49,959 nt of DNA from Acidovorax sp. (GTDB lineage Bacteria; Pseudomonadota; Gammaproteobacteria; Burkholderiales; Burkholderiaceae_C), in assembly GCA_031277855.1 (NCBI GenBank), contig JAITLO010000016.1:1-49959 (forward strand), written 5' to 3'. Of this stretch, positions 1 to 10,010 are shown in pieces. The position numbers and the translations under genes were made by a program. The notes under the pieces are model-generated. The model saw nothing but the letters and a program-made list of their open reading frames with translations. It was not told where the DNA came from and did no database searches. Position 1 is the first letter of the stretch. The number at the start of each line of letters is the position of its first letter.

Positions 1-242
1 GCGCGCCAGTGTCTTTGCGGGATGGGATGCTAGGCGCAATACCGCAGCAATAGCCACGCTATTGCGAGGATTTGCAACGACGCAGACCGCCCGCAAAGCC
101 ACTGGCCCGAAGGGTTGGAACGAAATCGGGCGATTTCTTCGCGCTGAAGCTTGCTTGCACACGGGTGCAAGCTGCGCCCCATCGTCTCGAACTCATCCCG
201 ATTGCGCTCCAACGCGCCTGCGTAGAGACTTTGAACACGTTC
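1..242. other. Left-edge non-coding stretch with small hairpins
   Basis: No convincing gene is seen here. Three short dyads are visible: GCAATAGC/GCTATTGC at 47-65, GAAATC/GATTTC at 122-137, and GCTTGCAC/GTGCAAGC at 153-172. None is followed by a clear T-run on the minus strand, so termination of the HMG-CoA-lyase-type gene that ends at 243 is uncertain. Confidence 0.4.
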
Positions 243-1178
243 TTAGCCCACTGCAACTGCTGTTGCAGGGCGATAACTTGCGGGAATCCCCGCTGCCGGT
301 ACGCCGCCGCGCAGCGTCCCGGCGGGCAGGTAGGGGCTGATGGCCTGGCGTGCCGACAGGAGCTTGGCTAAGTCTATGCCGGTGCTGTAGCCCATGCTCT
401 CCAGCATGAAGACCAGATCTTCCGTGACGATATTGCCCGAAGCGCCGGGCGCAAAAGGGCAACCGCCCAGCCCGCCCAGGCAGGCATCGAACTCGCGAAT
501 GCCTTGCTGCAGCCCCATCAGTGCATTGGCAATGCCCAGGCCCATGGTGTCGTGCAGATGCAGTTTTTGCAGGCGCTGGCCCACGGCGTCTTGCACGGCG
601 CAGACGGTGCTTTGCACCAGGGCCGGGTGGGCATAGCCCACCGTGTCGGCCAGGGTGATGCGGTCCGCCCCGGCCAGCGCCAGTGCTTTGGCGGCGCCCA
701 CCACATCGGCCAAGGCGACTTCGCCGCTGATGGAGCAGCCAAAGGCAGATGCGGCCACGCAGTCTATGCGTACCGCGCGGGGCTGGGCGCGCAGCCATTC
801 AATGAGCTGGGCAATGGCGTCAATATGCTCCAGCGTGCCCTTGTTGACATTGGCGCGGCTGTGGCGGTCGCTGACCGATAGCGGAATCACGATGACATGG
901 GCCCCTGCCTCATAGGCGGCCATGGCCCCTCTGAGATTGGCAGCCAGGCCGTAGACCTGCAGCCCGGGCAGGGCCAGCGCCTGGCTCACCACCACCGCAG
1001 AGTCAGCCATTTGTGGCACCAAGTGTGGCGACACAAAGCTGCCCGCTTCGATATGGCGGATACCGGCAGCGTACAAGGCCTCTATCCACGCGAGCTTGGC
1101 GGTGGTGGGCACGGTGTTGGCAACCAGTTGCAGGCCGTCGCGCGGGCCGACTTCGGTGATGGTGATGCGTTCTGACAT
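243..1178 (-). CDS. Hydroxymethylglutaryl-CoA lyase family protein
   Basis: A 311-residue TIM-barrel lyase of the HMGL-like family. These enzymes cleave 3-hydroxy-3-methylglutaryl-CoA to acetyl-CoA and acetoacetate, or related 3-hydroxyacyl-CoAs such as citramalyl-CoA. Visible motifs are GPRDGLQ (metal ligand Asp14), HLHDTMG (His207, His209, Asp210) and the glycine-rich loop GLGGCPFAPGASGN, whose Cys240 corresponds to the catalytic cysteine of human HMG-CoA lyase. Length matches bacterial members. It is the last gene of a minus-strand unit, 8 bp after the Bug receptor gene, with a CaiB-type CoA-transferase at the head. That setting suggests catabolism of an imported acid activated as a CoA ester, not only leucine breakdown. 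Family assignment is strong; the true substrate is not readable from sequence. Confidence 0.9.
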   Translation of the reverse strand: MSERITITEVGPRDGLQLVANTVPTTAKLAWIEALYAAGIRHIEAGSFVSPHLVPQMADSAVVVSQALALPGLQVYGLAANLRGAMAAYEAGAHVIVIPLSVSDRHSRANVNKGTLEHIDAIAQLIEWLRAQPRAVRIDCVAASAFGCSISGEVALADVVGAAKALALAGADRITLADTVGYAHPALVQSTVCAVQDAVGQRLQKLHLHDTMGLGIANALMGLQQGIREFDACLGGLGGCPFAPGASGNIVTEDLVFMLESMGYSTGIDLAKLLSARQAISPYLPAGTLRGGVPAAGIPASYRPATAVAVG

Positions 1179-1186
1179 GGCGTGGC

Positions 1187-2164
1187 TTATTGCACCTGGA
1201 TGTTGGCCGCCTGGATGGTGGCCTTGGCTTTGGCGATGTCCTGCTCTATGAGCTTGGCAAAAGCCTGTGGCGTGCTGGAGCCTGCCTCCAACCCCTGCTT
1301 GGCATAGGCGGCGCGCACATCGGGGCGCGCCATCACCTGGGTGACGGCGGCGTTCAGCGACTTGACCACCTCGGCAGGTGTACCCGCAGGTGCGAAGACA
1401 CCGTAGTAGGTGACGAAGCTATAGTTTTTGTAGCCCGATTCAGCCACCGTGGGCACCTCGGGCAGCGAGGCATTGCGTGCGGCCGAAGTCACGGCCAGCG
1501 CGCGCACCTTGCCGCTCTGGATCAAGGTGGTGGCCGAGGAAATGGAGGCGCCTGCCACCATCAGGTGGCCGCCCATGAGATCGGCCAGGGCCGGGCTGGA
1601 GCCTTTGTAGGGCACATGCTGCATCTTGAAGTTGCCAGCGGCCTGCAGCATTTCCATGGAGATATGCACCGAGCCCCCCGTGCCAGAGGTGCCATAGTTC
1701 AGCTGTCCAGGAGCCTTGCGTGCGGCCTCGATGAGGTCGTTCAGCGTCTTGTAGGGCGAGTTGGCCGTGACCAGAATCACCATGGGCGTGGTCGCCAGCA
1801 GGGAGATGGGCTGCAAGTCCTTGATGGGGTCGTAGCTGGTCTTCATCAGCAGCGGAATCAAGGAGACGTTGTCCGACTGGCCGATCACGATGTCATAGCC
1901 TGTGGGCGCTGCGCGCGCCAGCTCCGACAGCCCCAGGGCCGTACCCGCACCGGGGCGGTTGTCCGGCACCAGAACCCAGCCCTTGGCCTCGGCGATATGG
2001 GTTGCCAGATTGCGGCCGATAAAGTCGGTGCCACCGCCAGGGGTGGAGGGGATGATGACGCGTATGGGCTTGCTGGGGTAGGCCGCGGTGTTACCAGGGC
2101 CTTGGGCGTAGGCCAAAGATGCGGTGGCCAGCAGGGCCGCAGTGAAGATTCGACGTTGCAGCAT
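1187..2164 (-). CDS. Bug/TctC-family periplasmic substrate-binding protein
   Basis: A 325-residue extracytoplasmic receptor of the Bug (TctC) family, which is greatly expanded in beta-proteobacteria and binds carboxylates. Residues 1-20 form a signal peptide ending AYA. The mature start has the family block YPSKPIRVIIPSTPGGGTDF, and later NRPGAGTALG and a GTSGTGGSVH segment that line the carboxylate pocket in the family. It lies between the CoA-transferase and lyase genes and is co-oriented with both. No tctA/tctB membrane genes are nearby, so it either uses permeases encoded elsewhere or acts as a sensor; orphan Bug genes are common in this group. The ligand is presumably the acid handled by the two enzymes. 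Confidence 0.93.
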   Translation of the reverse strand: MLQRRIFTAALLATASLAYAQGPGNTAAYPSKPIRVIIPSTPGGGTDFIGRNLATHIAEAKGWVLVPDNRPGAGTALGLSELARAAPTGYDIVIGQSDNVSLIPLLMKTSYDPIKDLQPISLLATTPMVILVTANSPYKTLNDLIEAARKAPGQLNYGTSGTGGSVHISMEMLQAAGNFKMQHVPYKGSSPALADLMGGHLMVAGASISSATTLIQSGKVRALAVTSAARNASLPEVPTVAESGYKNYSFVTYYGVFAPAGTPAEVVKSLNAAVTQVMARPDVRAAYAKQGLEAGSSTPQAFAKLIEQDIAKAKATIQAANIQVQ

Positions 2165-2212
2165 GGTTATGTCTTTCGAGAGAGGGTGGGGTTGTGCCTG
2201 GGCCGATAGTGC

Positions 2213-3448
2213 TCAGCCGCCGATCTTTCCGTGTTGACGCAGCAGGGCAATGGCCTCGTCATCCAGGCCCAGCTCCTTGAGGATGGCAGCGGTGTGCTCG
2301 CCCACCTTGGGCGGGTCCGAGCGTTTGCCGACCTTCAGTCCATTGAATTCCAGCGGCAGAGCGGGCGTGGAAATATGCTCCCCGGTCGGGAGCACCGTCG
2401 GCATCAAGGCGCCGCCCTGCGTGAGGTGCGGATCTTTCAGCAGATCATGGGGTTGGTTCACTGGCGCATAAGAGAGCTTGGCGCGCTCCAGTGCGGCGCA
2501 CAGTTCGGCGGTGTTCCAGGTTTTGAGCACTTCGGCCACGGCGGGCACCACCCATGGGCGGGCGGCTTCGCGGTCCACGGCAGAAAAAAGGCGGGCATCT
2601 TCGGCCCAGCCAGCAGGCATGAATTCGGTGGCAAAGCTGCGCCATTGCACATCGCTGACCACGGCCACAAACACGCGGCCACCGTCCTTGGTGTGGAACA
2701 GGTCGTACACGCCCCATGGCGGTTCGCGCTTGCTGCCAAAAGGCAGAGCGGGGGTGCCGGTGAGCTCAAACTGGGTGATGAACTGTGCCACCAGCAGCAA
2801 ATTGGTCTCGAACAGCCCCGCGCGCACATATTGGCCCACACCTGTGCGTGCGCGCTCGTGCAGCGCGCTGAGCGCGCCGATCACGCCAAACTGGCCACCC
2901 AGAATGTCGTTCACCGAAGGGGCCGCGCGCTGGGGGCGCTCTTCGCTGCCGTTGATATAGGCCATGCCGCCCATCATTTGCGCCACTTCGTCCAGCGCAG
3001 TGCGCTCTTTGTAGGGGCCGCTCAGAAAGCCCTTGAGCGAGACGTAAATGGCGCGCGGGTTGCGCGCGCGCACGGCTTCATAGTCCAGCCCGTACTGCTG
3101 CAGGCTGTCGTCACGGAAGTTCTCCAAAACAATGTCGGCCCGGTCTGCCAGGTCCTGGACGAGTTTTTGCCCTTCTGCCGATTTCAGGTCGACCGCCAGG
3201 CTCTGCTTGTTGCGGTTGAAGACCGGGAAGTAACCAATGCCAGCGCTTTGCAGGCGGCGTGTGCGGTCACCGTCCACCGGTTCCACCTTGATCACCTCGG
3301 CGCCCAGGTCGGCCAGCGTCATACCGGTGGCCGGGCCCATGATCATGTGCGAAATCTCCAGCACGCGCACGCCTTGCAAAGGCAGGGCGTCGGGCGTGAG
3401 GTAGGGCGATGCCGTGGAAGGCGATGCGGAAGTCGTGTTGCAGGGCAT
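2213..3448 (-). CDS. CaiB/BaiF class III CoA-transferase
   Basis: A 411-residue family III CoA-transferase, which moves CoA from a donor thioester to a carboxylate. The N-terminal block LQGVRVLEISHMIMGPATGMTLADLGAEVIKVE and the segment AVDLKSAEGQKLVQDLADRADIVLENF are typical, as is length near 400. Where many relatives read VDVxLxD around the catalytic aspartate, this protein reads VRAGLFET (residues 208-215), leaving Glu214 as the only carboxylate there. It heads the three-gene unit. The start lies after an AT-rich tract at about 3455-3490 that probably contains the promoter. It likely activates the acid later cleaved by the HMGL-type enzyme, but donor and acceptor are unknown. Confidence 0.88.
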   Translation of the reverse strand: MPCNTTSASPSTASPYLTPDALPLQGVRVLEISHMIMGPATGMTLADLGAEVIKVEPVDGDRTRRLQSAGIGYFPVFNRNKQSLAVDLKSAEGQKLVQDLADRADIVLENFRDDSLQQYGLDYEAVRARNPRAIYVSLKGFLSGPYKERTALDEVAQMMGGMAYINGSEERPQRAAPSVNDILGGQFGVIGALSALHERARTGVGQYVRAGLFETNLLLVAQFITQFELTGTPALPFGSKREPPWGVYDLFHTKDGGRVFVAVVSDVQWRSFATEFMPAGWAEDARLFSAVDREAARPWVVPAVAEVLKTWNTAELCAALERAKLSYAPVNQPHDLLKDPHLTQGGALMPTVLPTGEHISTPALPLEFNGLKVGKRSDPPKVGEHTAAILKELGLDDEAIALLRQHGKIGG

Positions 3449-3649
3449 GGCTGGAATGCTTAGTAATTTAAAATTAATAATTACAAATGCATTACAGCCT
3501 GCGGAAAGCCGGAAGAAGATAAGGTGAAACCCTCGCCTTCACACGCCCCGCTCGCAGCGGACGGCTGATGCAGGCGGTGCTGTTCCAACAGGCAGAGCAG
3601 AGTGCGCTAGGTTGGAGCTGATGGGCGTGGCCCACCGGCCACAGAGCCT

Positions 3650-5095
3650 TTACCCTGCCGGCGCATAAGGCGCAAAGCGCCGGGCATCGGGGTCTATGCT
3701 CAGCGGCCTGCCCAGGGCTGGGAAAGCCCGTTGCACGCAGTTCTCGCGGTCGCAGACCTTGCAGCCAGAGCCAATCGGCACAGCGCGTTCGGGCGCGTCC
3801 AGGCCCAGGTCATCGGCATAGACCAGGCGATGGGCGTGGCGCATATCGCAACCCAGGGCCACGGAGAAGATGCGCCGTGGCGAGCCATAGCCGCCGCGGC
3901 GGTGCTCCACGGTGCGGGCAATCCAGAGGTAGGTACGCTCATCGGGCATGCGGGCCAGCTGGGTCAGGATCTTGCCCGGCTGCGAGAAGGCGTCATACAC
4001 ATTCCACAGTGGGCAGGTGCCGCCGGTGCGCGAGAAGTGAAAGTCCGCAGACGACTGGCGTTTGGACATATTCCCGGCACGGTCCACACGCACAAAAAAG
4101 AACGGAATGCTGTGGGGGTCTGCATGGCGCATGGTGGACAGGCGATGGCCCACGGTCTCAAAGCCCACGCCAAAGTGCTCGGCCAGCAGTTCGATGTCAT
4201 AGCGCAGCGCATTCGCTGTTTCCAGAAACAGGCGGTTGGGCAGCAGCAGCGCACCGGCAAAGTGGTTGGCAAAACCTATGCGCGCCAGGGCGCGGGCCTC
4301 GTTGCTGTCGAAGTTGGCGGCATTCGTAAAACCATCAATGGTGGTGCCAGACTCCAACAGCGCCAGCTGAATGCCCAGTTGAAAAGCCTGTTGCCCCGCG
4401 CTGAGTCCGGCCGCCAGGCGCAGCTGGTGGCTTTGCCGCTCCAGAATGCGCAGCGGCTGCTCCGTGGCGGGTGAGCCTGCTTCGCGCCGCACGGTGATGC
4501 CATGCAGGCGCAGCAGGCGTTCTTCCAGCGCGTTGGCCAGGCGGCTGGCATGGGGAGCATGCGGGTCTTGCTCCTGGGTTTGCAGCTGCTGGTAAAGCTG
4601 TTCAGCCTGTTCGTCCAGCAAGGCCAGGTGCTGGTGGCCCGCATAAAAAAACTCGCGCACCGCCTCATAAGGCTGCAGGGCGGCCGAGGTGGCATGCGGG
4701 GCGTTGTCGGTGTTCTCGGCGATCAGGGAGAGCCGGTCTTCTGCGGCCCGAAAGCGCTTGTGCATGTCCACCACAACGCGGGTGGCGGCAGGCAGTTGCT
4801 CCGCCAGGATGCGCGCTTCGGCCAGGGGCACCTGGTCGCCCCCCGGCATATCGGCCAGGGCGGTGCGCAGCAGACCCAGCTGGCGGGCCTGCACATCTTC
4901 GGAAAACTGCTGTGCATCGATGCCGAATGCGGACTGCAGGCGCAGCAGCACATTCACCGTCAACGGGCGCTGGTTGTTTTCAATCTGGTTCAAATAGCTG
5001 GAGGACACCTTGAGTGCCTGGGCCAGCGCGGCCTGGGTCAGGCCGCGTTGTTCGCGCAGGGTTTTCAGGTGTGCGCCCAAGAATGCTTTGCTCAT
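3650..5095 (-). CDS. pccR: Short-chain fatty acyl-CoA regulator (PccR/ScfR type)
   Basis: A 481-residue regulator with an XRE helix-turn-helix at about residues 8-62, a central IrrE/M78-like domain and a C-terminal DUF2083 domain. This is the architecture of the ScfR family (RamB, MccR, PccR), which senses short acyl-CoAs. The C-terminus contains the cysteine cluster CKVCDRENC. No HExxH peptidase motif is visible in the M78-like part. The start is set at MSKAFLGAHLKTLREQRG because the helix-turn-helix follows directly; the open frame continues upstream only by overlapping scpA. It is divergent from scpA, 114 bp away, and a TTTGCAAA palindrome ends two bases before its start codon. It probably controls propionyl-CoA assimilation and itself. 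Direction of control (activator or repressor) is not readable. Confidence 0.88.
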   Translation of the reverse strand: MSKAFLGAHLKTLREQRGLTQAALAQALKVSSSYLNQIENNQRPLTVNVLLRLQSAFGIDAQQFSEDVQARQLGLLRTALADMPGGDQVPLAEARILAEQLPAATRVVVDMHKRFRAAEDRLSLIAENTDNAPHATSAALQPYEAVREFFYAGHQHLALLDEQAEQLYQQLQTQEQDPHAPHASRLANALEERLLRLHGITVRREAGSPATEQPLRILERQSHQLRLAAGLSAGQQAFQLGIQLALLESGTTIDGFTNAANFDSNEARALARIGFANHFAGALLLPNRLFLETANALRYDIELLAEHFGVGFETVGHRLSTMRHADPHSIPFFFVRVDRAGNMSKRQSSADFHFSRTGGTCPLWNVYDAFSQPGKILTQLARMPDERTYLWIARTVEHRRGGYGSPRRIFSVALGCDMRHAHRLVYADDLGLDAPERAVPIGSGCKVCDRENCVQRAFPALGRPLSIDPDARRFAPYAPAG

Positions 5096-5209
5096 GTTTG
5101 CAAACCTTGCAAAGTTACATGCTGAGTTTGCATATTTTTTACTCCTTTGGATTGCGAATCCAGCTTGTTTTTGCGAAGATTGTAAATATAGATACACACG
5201 GAAAACTAT
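5096..5209. promoter_or_regulatory. pccR-scpA divergent promoter with TTTGCAAA-like sites
   Basis: This AT-rich 114-bp region holds a cluster of TTTGCAAA-related sites: a perfect palindrome at 5097-5104, CTTGCAAAG at 5106-5114, TTTGCATA at 5127-5134, TTGCGAAT at 5152-5159 and TTTGCGAA at 5170-5177. ScfR-family regulators (RamB, PccR) are known to bind TTTGCAAA-type palindromes. The first two sites sit in the leader of pccR, the last two about 33-58 bp before scpA, so one protein could control both directions. Confidence 0.7.
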
Positions 5210-7354
5210 ATGGCTTACGATTTTGGAGATCTGCAGCGCTGGAGCCAGGCGGCCAGCAAGTCGGCCCCCCAGGGCGATCCTGAGGCGCTGAACTGGATCA
5301 CGCCCGATGGCATTGCCGTCAAACCGCTGTACACGGCCGCCGACCTGGAAGGCCTGCCCTATACCAATACGCTGCCGGGTTTCGAGCCCTATATCCGTGG
5401 CCCGCAGGCCACCATGTATTCCGTGCGCCCCTGGACCATTCGCCAGTACGCCGGTTTCTCCACGGCCGAGGAATCGAATGCCTTCTACCGCAAGGCGCTG
5501 GCTGCCGGCGGCCAGGGCGTGTCCGTGGCCTTCGATCTGGCCACGCACCGCGGTTATGACTCCGACCACCCCCGCGTGACGGGCGACGTGGGCAAGGCCG
5601 GCGTGGCCATTGATTCGGTGGAAGACATGAAGGTGCTCTTCGACCAGATCCCGCTGGACAAGGTCTCCGTCTCCATGACCATGAACGGCGCCGTGCTACC
5701 GGTGCTGGCCGGCTATGTGGTGGCTGCAGAAGAGCAGGGCGTGTCCCAGGACAAGCTCTCCGGAACCATTCAGAACGACATTCTGAAAGAGTTCATGGTG
5801 CGCAACACCTATATCTACCCGCCCAAGCCGAGCATGCGCATCATCGGCGACATCATCGAGTACACGAGCCAGAACATGCCCAAGTTCAACTCGATCTCGA
5901 TCTCGGGCTACCACATGCAAGAAGCTGGTGCCAACCAGGCGCTGGAGATGGCCTTCACCCTGGCCGACGGCAAGGAATATGTGAAGACCGCCATTGCCAA
6001 GGGCATGGACGTGGACGCCTTTGCCGGTCGCCTGTCCTTCTTCTGGGCGGTGGGCATGAACTTCTACCTGGAAGTGGCCAAGATGCGCGCCGCACGCCTG
6101 CTGTGGTGCCGCATCATGAAGGGCTTTGACGCCAAGAACCCCAAGAGCCTGATGCTGCGCACGCACAGCCAGACCTCGGGCTGGTCGCTGACCGAGCAAG
6201 ACCCCTACAACAACGTGGTGCGCACCACCATCGAGGCCATGGCGGCCGTGTTCGGCGGCACCCAGTCGCTGCACACCAATGCCCTGGACGAGGCCATTGC
6301 ACTGCCCACCGAGTTCTCGGCCCGCATTGCCCGCAACACCCAGCTCATCATCCAGGAAGAGACCCACATCACCAATGTGATCGATCCCTGGGCTGGCTCC
6401 TACATGATGGAAAAGCTGACCCAGGAAATGGCCGACAAGGCCTGGGCCATCATCGAAGAGGTCGACGCCATGGGCGGCATGACCGCCGCCGTGGACAGCG
6501 GCTGGGCCAAGCTGAAGATCGAGGCCGCGGCCGCAGAGAAGCAGGCCCGCATTGACTCCGGCAAGGAAGTCATCGTCGGAGTCAACAAGTACAAGTTGGC
6601 CAAGGAAGACCCGGTCGACATTCTGGAAGTGGACAACGTCAAGGTGCGTGACAGCCAGATTGCCCGCTTGCAGAGCATCAAGGCCAAACGCGATACAGCC
6701 CAGGTGGAGCAAGCATTGGCTGCTATCACCAGCGCAGCAGAAAGCGGTGAAGGCAACTTGCTGGACCTGGCCATCAAGGCTGTGCGCCTGCGCGCCACCG
6801 TGGGTGAAGTCTCCGACGCGATGGAAAAGGCCTTTGGCCGCCACCGTGCCGACACGCAAAAGGTGACCGGTGTGTACGCTGCCGCTTATGACTCGGCCGA
6901 AGGCTGGGACAAGCTGAAATCCGAAATCAACCAGGCTGCGGACGCCATGGGCCGCCGCCCCCGCGTGATGATTGCCAAACTGGGCCAGGATGGCCATGAC
7001 CGCGGCGCCAAGGTGGTGGCCACCGCCTTTGCCGACCTGGGCTTTGACGTGGACATGGGCCCGCTGTTCCAGACACCCGAGGAATGCGCCCGCCAGGCGA
7101 TTGAAAACGACGTGCACGCCGTAGGTGTGTCCACGCTGGCCGCCGGCCACAAGACCCTGGTGCCCGCCATCATTGACGAGCTCAAGAAGCAGGGCGCCGA
7201 CGACATCATTGTCTTCGTGGGCGGTGTGATTCCGGCCCAGGACTATGACTTCCTCTACAACGCCGGCGTCAAGGGCGTCTACGGTCCGGGCACGCCGATT
7301 CCGGCCAGCGCCAAGGATGTGCTGGAGCAGATCAAAAAGGCCAACGGCCTGTGA
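5210..7354 (+). CDS. scpA: Methylmalonyl-CoA mutase, single-chain
   Basis: A 714-residue adenosylcobalamin-dependent mutase that interconverts (R)-methylmalonyl-CoA and succinyl-CoA. The N-terminal TIM barrel includes [18 protein letters not shown] and the substrate-channel segment [19 protein letters not shown]. The C-terminal cobalamin domain carries DxHxxG as D594-G-H596-D-R-G599, His596 being the lower cobalt ligand. Length equals E. coli ScpA (Sbm). It is first in the operon scpA-meaB-pccB-cda-like-pccA; its TGA overlaps the GTG start of meaB, implying coupled translation of enzyme and chaperone. It forms the last step from propionyl-CoA into the TCA cycle. Confidence 0.97.
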   Translation: MAYDFGDLQRWSQAASKSAPQGDPEALNWITPDGIAVKPLYTAADLEGLPYTNTLPGFEPYIRGPQATMYSVRPWTIRQYAGFSTAEESNAFYRKALAAGGQGVSVAFDLATHRGYDSDHPRVTGDVGKAGVAIDSVEDMKVLFDQIPLDKVSVSMTMNGAVLPVLAGYVVAAEEQGVSQDKLSGTIQNDILKEFMVRNTYIYPPKPSMRIIGDIIEYTSQNMPKFNSISISGYHMQEAGANQALEMAFTLADGKEYVKTAIAKGMDVDAFAGRLSFFWAVGMNFYLEVAKMRAARLLWCRIMKGFDAKNPKSLMLRTHSQTSGWSLTEQDPYNNVVRTTIEAMAAVFGGTQSLHTNALDEAIALPTEFSARIARNTQLIIQEETHITNVIDPWAGSYMMEKLTQEMADKAWAIIEEVDAMGGMTAAVDSGWAKLKIEAAAAEKQARIDSGKEVIVGVNKYKLAKEDPVDILEVDNVKVRDSQIARLQSIKAKRDTAQVEQALAAITSAAESGEGNLLDLAIKAVRLRATVGEVSDAMEKAFGRHRADTQKVTGVYAAAYDSAEGWDKLKSEINQAADAMGRRPRVMIAKLGQDGHDRGAKVVATAFADLGFDVDMGPLFQTPEECARQAIENDVHAVGVSTLAAGHKTLVPAIIDELKKQGADDIIVFVGGVIPAQDYDFLYNAGVKGVYGPGTPIPASAKDVLEQIKKANGL

Positions 7355-8385
7355 ATTGCCAAAGGCAAGACCCAGTGACCCCCGAGCAAATGCACGACGG
7401 CATCCTGCATGGCAACCCTGCCGTGCAGCGCCGCGCCATGGCCAAGGCCATTACCTTGCTGGAATCCACCCGCGCCGACCACCGCGTCCAGGCTGACGAC
7501 TTGCTCACGGCCCTGCTGCCGCACACGGGCCGGGCGTTTCGCTTAGGCATCAGCGGCGTGCCGGGCGTGGGCAAATCCACCTTTATCGAAGCCCTGGGCC
7601 TGTTCCTGATAGGCCAGGGGCTGAAGGTGGCGGTGCTGGCCATCGACCCGTCTTCCACCGTGTCCGGCGGCTCCATCCTGGGCGACAAAACGCGCATGGA
7701 GCAGCTGTCCATGCGCGCCGAGGCCTATATCCGTCCCAGCCCCAGCAGCGGCACCCTGGGCGGCGTGGCCGAAAAAACGCGCGAGGCCATGCTGGTCTGC
7801 GAGGCGGCCGGCTATGACGTGGTCATCATCGAGACCGTGGGCGTGGGCCAGAGCGAGATCGCCGTGCATGGCATGGCCGATATGTTCTGCGTGCTGCAGC
7901 TGCCCAATGCCGGCGACGATTTGCAGGCCATCAAAAAAGGCGTGATGGAGCTGGCAGATCTGGTGGTCATCAACAAGGCCGACATCGACCCGCATGCCGC
8001 CACCAGGGCAGAGGCACAAATCACCTCCAGCCTGCGTCTGCTGGGCATGCATGGCAACCCCGATCACGCCCATATGGGTGCGCTGTGGCAGCCGCGCGTG
8101 CTGCAGATCAGCGCCTTGCTGGGCCAGGGTGTGGATGGCTTTTGGGCTGCGGTCAGCAGCTTCAAAGACATGCAGACCCGCAACGGTCGCCTGCAGGTCC
8201 GGCGCGAAAAGCAGTCGCTGGCCTGGATGTGGGAGCGCATCGACTTTGGGCTCAAGCAGGCATTTCGCCAGCACCCGCAGGTGCAGGCCTTGCTGCCCCA
8301 GCTGCAGGCCGATGTGGCCGCAGGGCGCATGGCGGCCAGTACTGCTGCAAGAAATCTGCTGTCCGCGCAATCAGGTAAAGCGTAG
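7351..8385 (+). CDS. meaB: MeaB/ArgK G3E GTPase, mutase chaperone
   Basis: A 344-residue P-loop GTPase that protects methylmalonyl-CoA mutase and gates its cobalamin cofactor. Walker A is GVPGVGKST at residues 69-77; the switch segment [19 protein letters not shown] and the G4 motif NKAD (208-211) identify the MeaB/ArgK branch of the G3E family. The start is a GTG that overlaps the scpA stop as GTGA. In-frame alternatives exist at 7375 (GTG) and 7390 (ATG), so the first 13 residues are uncertain. A 76-bp gap with the ribosome site AAGAGGACG precedes pccB. Confidence 0.95.
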   Translation: MNCQRQDPVTPEQMHDGILHGNPAVQRRAMAKAITLLESTRADHRVQADDLLTALLPHTGRAFRLGISGVPGVGKSTFIEALGLFLIGQGLKVAVLAIDPSSTVSGGSILGDKTRMEQLSMRAEAYIRPSPSSGTLGGVAEKTREAMLVCEAAGYDVVIIETVGVGQSEIAVHGMADMFCVLQLPNAGDDLQAIKKGVMELADLVVINKADIDPHAATRAEAQITSSLRLLGMHGNPDHAHMGALWQPRVLQISALLGQGVDGFWAAVSSFKDMQTRNGRLQVRREKQSLAWMWERIDFGLKQAFRQHPQVQALLPQLQADVAAGRMAASTAARNLLSAQSGKA

Positions 8386-8461
8386 TCAGTTCATAAATCA
8401 ATAGCGATGGCCGCAGGGCCCGACGAAACAAACAACCCAAACATGTAAGAGGACGACAAGC

Positions 8462-9997
8462 ATGCAAGACGACATCCTGAAGCAGTTGGAAGCCAAGCGC
8501 GAACGCGCGCGGCTGGGGGGCGGCGAAAAGCGCATAGACGCCCAGCACAAAAAGGGCAAGCTCACGGCGCGCGAGCGCATCGAGCTGCTGCTGGACGACG
8601 GCACGTTTGAAGAGTGGGACATGTTTGTGGAGCACCGCTGCACCGACTTCGGCATGCAGGACAGCAAGATCCCGGGTGACGGCGTGGTCACCGGCTACGG
8701 CATGATCAATGGCCGCCTGGTGTTTGTCTTCAGCCAGGACTTCACGGTGTTTGGCGGTGCGCTGTCGGAAACCCATGCCGAGAAGATCTGCAAGGTCATG
8801 GACCAGGCCATGAAGGTGGGCGCTCCCGTGATCGGCCTGAATGACTCGGGCGGTGCCCGCATCCAGGAGGGCGTGGCCTCCCTGGGCGGCTATGCCGATG
8901 TGTTCCAGAAGAATGTGCTGGCCTCGGGTGTGGTGCCGCAGATCTCCATGATCATGGGCCCTTGCGCCGGCGGCGCCGTGTACTCGCCGGCCATGACCGA
9001 CTTCATCTTCATGGTCAAGGACAGCAGCTATATGTTCGTGACCGGCCCCGAAGTGGTGAAGACCGTGACCCACGAAGAGGTGACGGCCGAAGAGCTGGGT
9101 GGTGCCGTGACCCACACCAGCAAGAGCGGTGTGGCCGATATGGCCTTTGACAACGATGTCGAGGCGCTGATGATGCTGCGCCGTCTCTACAACTACCTGC
9201 CGCTGAACAACCGCGAAAAAGCGCCGGTGCGCGAGTCCACCGACCCGGCACACCGCGCCGATCTGTCGCTGGACACCCTGGTGCCCGAGAATCCCAACAA
9301 GCCCTATGACATGAAGGAGCTGATTCTCAAGACCGTGGACGACGGCGACTTCTTCGAGCTGCAGCCCGACTACGCCAAGAACATTTTGATTGGCTTTGCC
9401 CGCATGGCCGGCCAGACCGTGGGCATTGTGGCCAACCAGCCCCTGGTGCTGGCGGGCTGCCTGGACATCAAGAGTTCCATCAAGGCCGCGCGCTTTGTGC
9501 GTTTTTGCGATGCCTTCAACATCCCCGTGGTCACCTTTGTGGACGTACCCGGCTTCATGCCCGGCACCTCGCAGGAGTACGGCGGCATCATCAAGCATGG
9601 CGCCAAGCTGCTCTACGCCTATGCCGAGTGCACCGTGCCCAAGATCACCGTCATCACCCGCAAGGCCTATGGCGGCGCCTATGACGTGATGGCCTCCAAG
9701 CATTTGCGCGGTGACGTCAATCTGGCCTGGCCCCAGGCCGAGATCGCCGTGATGGGCGCCAAGGGTGCGGTGGAAATCATCTTCCGCGAAGACAAGAACG
9801 ACCCCGTCAAGCTGGCCGCGCGTGAAGCGGAATACAAAGAACGCTTTGCCAACCCCTTTGTGGCCGGCGCACGCGGTTTTATCGACGACGTCATCCTGCC
9901 GCACGAAACGCGCAAGCGCATCTGCCGTTCTCTGGAAATGCTGAAGAACAAGCAGCTGGAGAACCCCTGGCGCAAGCACGGAAACATTCCACTGTGA
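8462..9997 (+). CDS. pccB: Propionyl-CoA carboxylase, beta (carboxyltransferase) subunit
   Basis: A 511-residue acyl-CoA carboxyltransferase made of two crotonase-type lobes. It moves CO2 from carboxybiotin on PccA to propionyl-CoA, giving (S)-methylmalonyl-CoA. Motifs include the lobe-1 oxyanion region [35 protein letters not shown], and in lobe 2 [22 protein letters not shown] and [14 protein letters not shown]. The 510-residue length separates it from AccD. Ribosome site AAGAGGACG precedes the ATG. Genomic placement with scpA, meaB and pccA points to propionyl-CoA rather than methylcrotonyl- or geranyl-CoA as substrate. Confidence 0.96.
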   Translation: MQDDILKQLEAKRERARLGGGEKRIDAQHKKGKLTARERIELLLDDGTFEEWDMFVEHRCTDFGMQDSKIPGDGVVTGYGMINGRLVFVFSQDFTVFGGALSETHAEKICKVMDQAMKVGAPVIGLNDSGGARIQEGVASLGGYADVFQKNVLASGVVPQISMIMGPCAGGAVYSPAMTDFIFMVKDSSYMFVTGPEVVKTVTHEEVTAEELGGAVTHTSKSGVADMAFDNDVEALMMLRRLYNYLPLNNREKAPVRESTDPAHRADLSLDTLVPENPNKPYDMKELILKTVDDGDFFELQPDYAKNILIGFARMAGQTVGIVANQPLVLAGCLDIKSSIKAARFVRFCDAFNIPVVTFVDVPGFMPGTSQEYGGIIKHGAKLLYAYAECTVPKITVITRKAYGGAYDVMASKHLRGDVNLAWPQAEIAVMGAKGAVEIIFREDKNDPVKLAAREAEYKERFANPFVAGARGFIDDVILPHETRKRICRSLEMLKNKQLENPWRKHGNIPL

Positions 9998-10010
9998 GGG
10001 CCTTGCCAGC

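Noticed and set aside
1..242. Small open frames at the left edge
   Set aside because: They lack ribosome sites and protein-like composition and overlap each other on both strands.
5096..5569. Upstream extension of the PccR-type reading frame (158 more residues)
   Set aside because: It would overlap scpA on the opposite strand, and the helix-turn-helix starts only after the internal Met at 5095.
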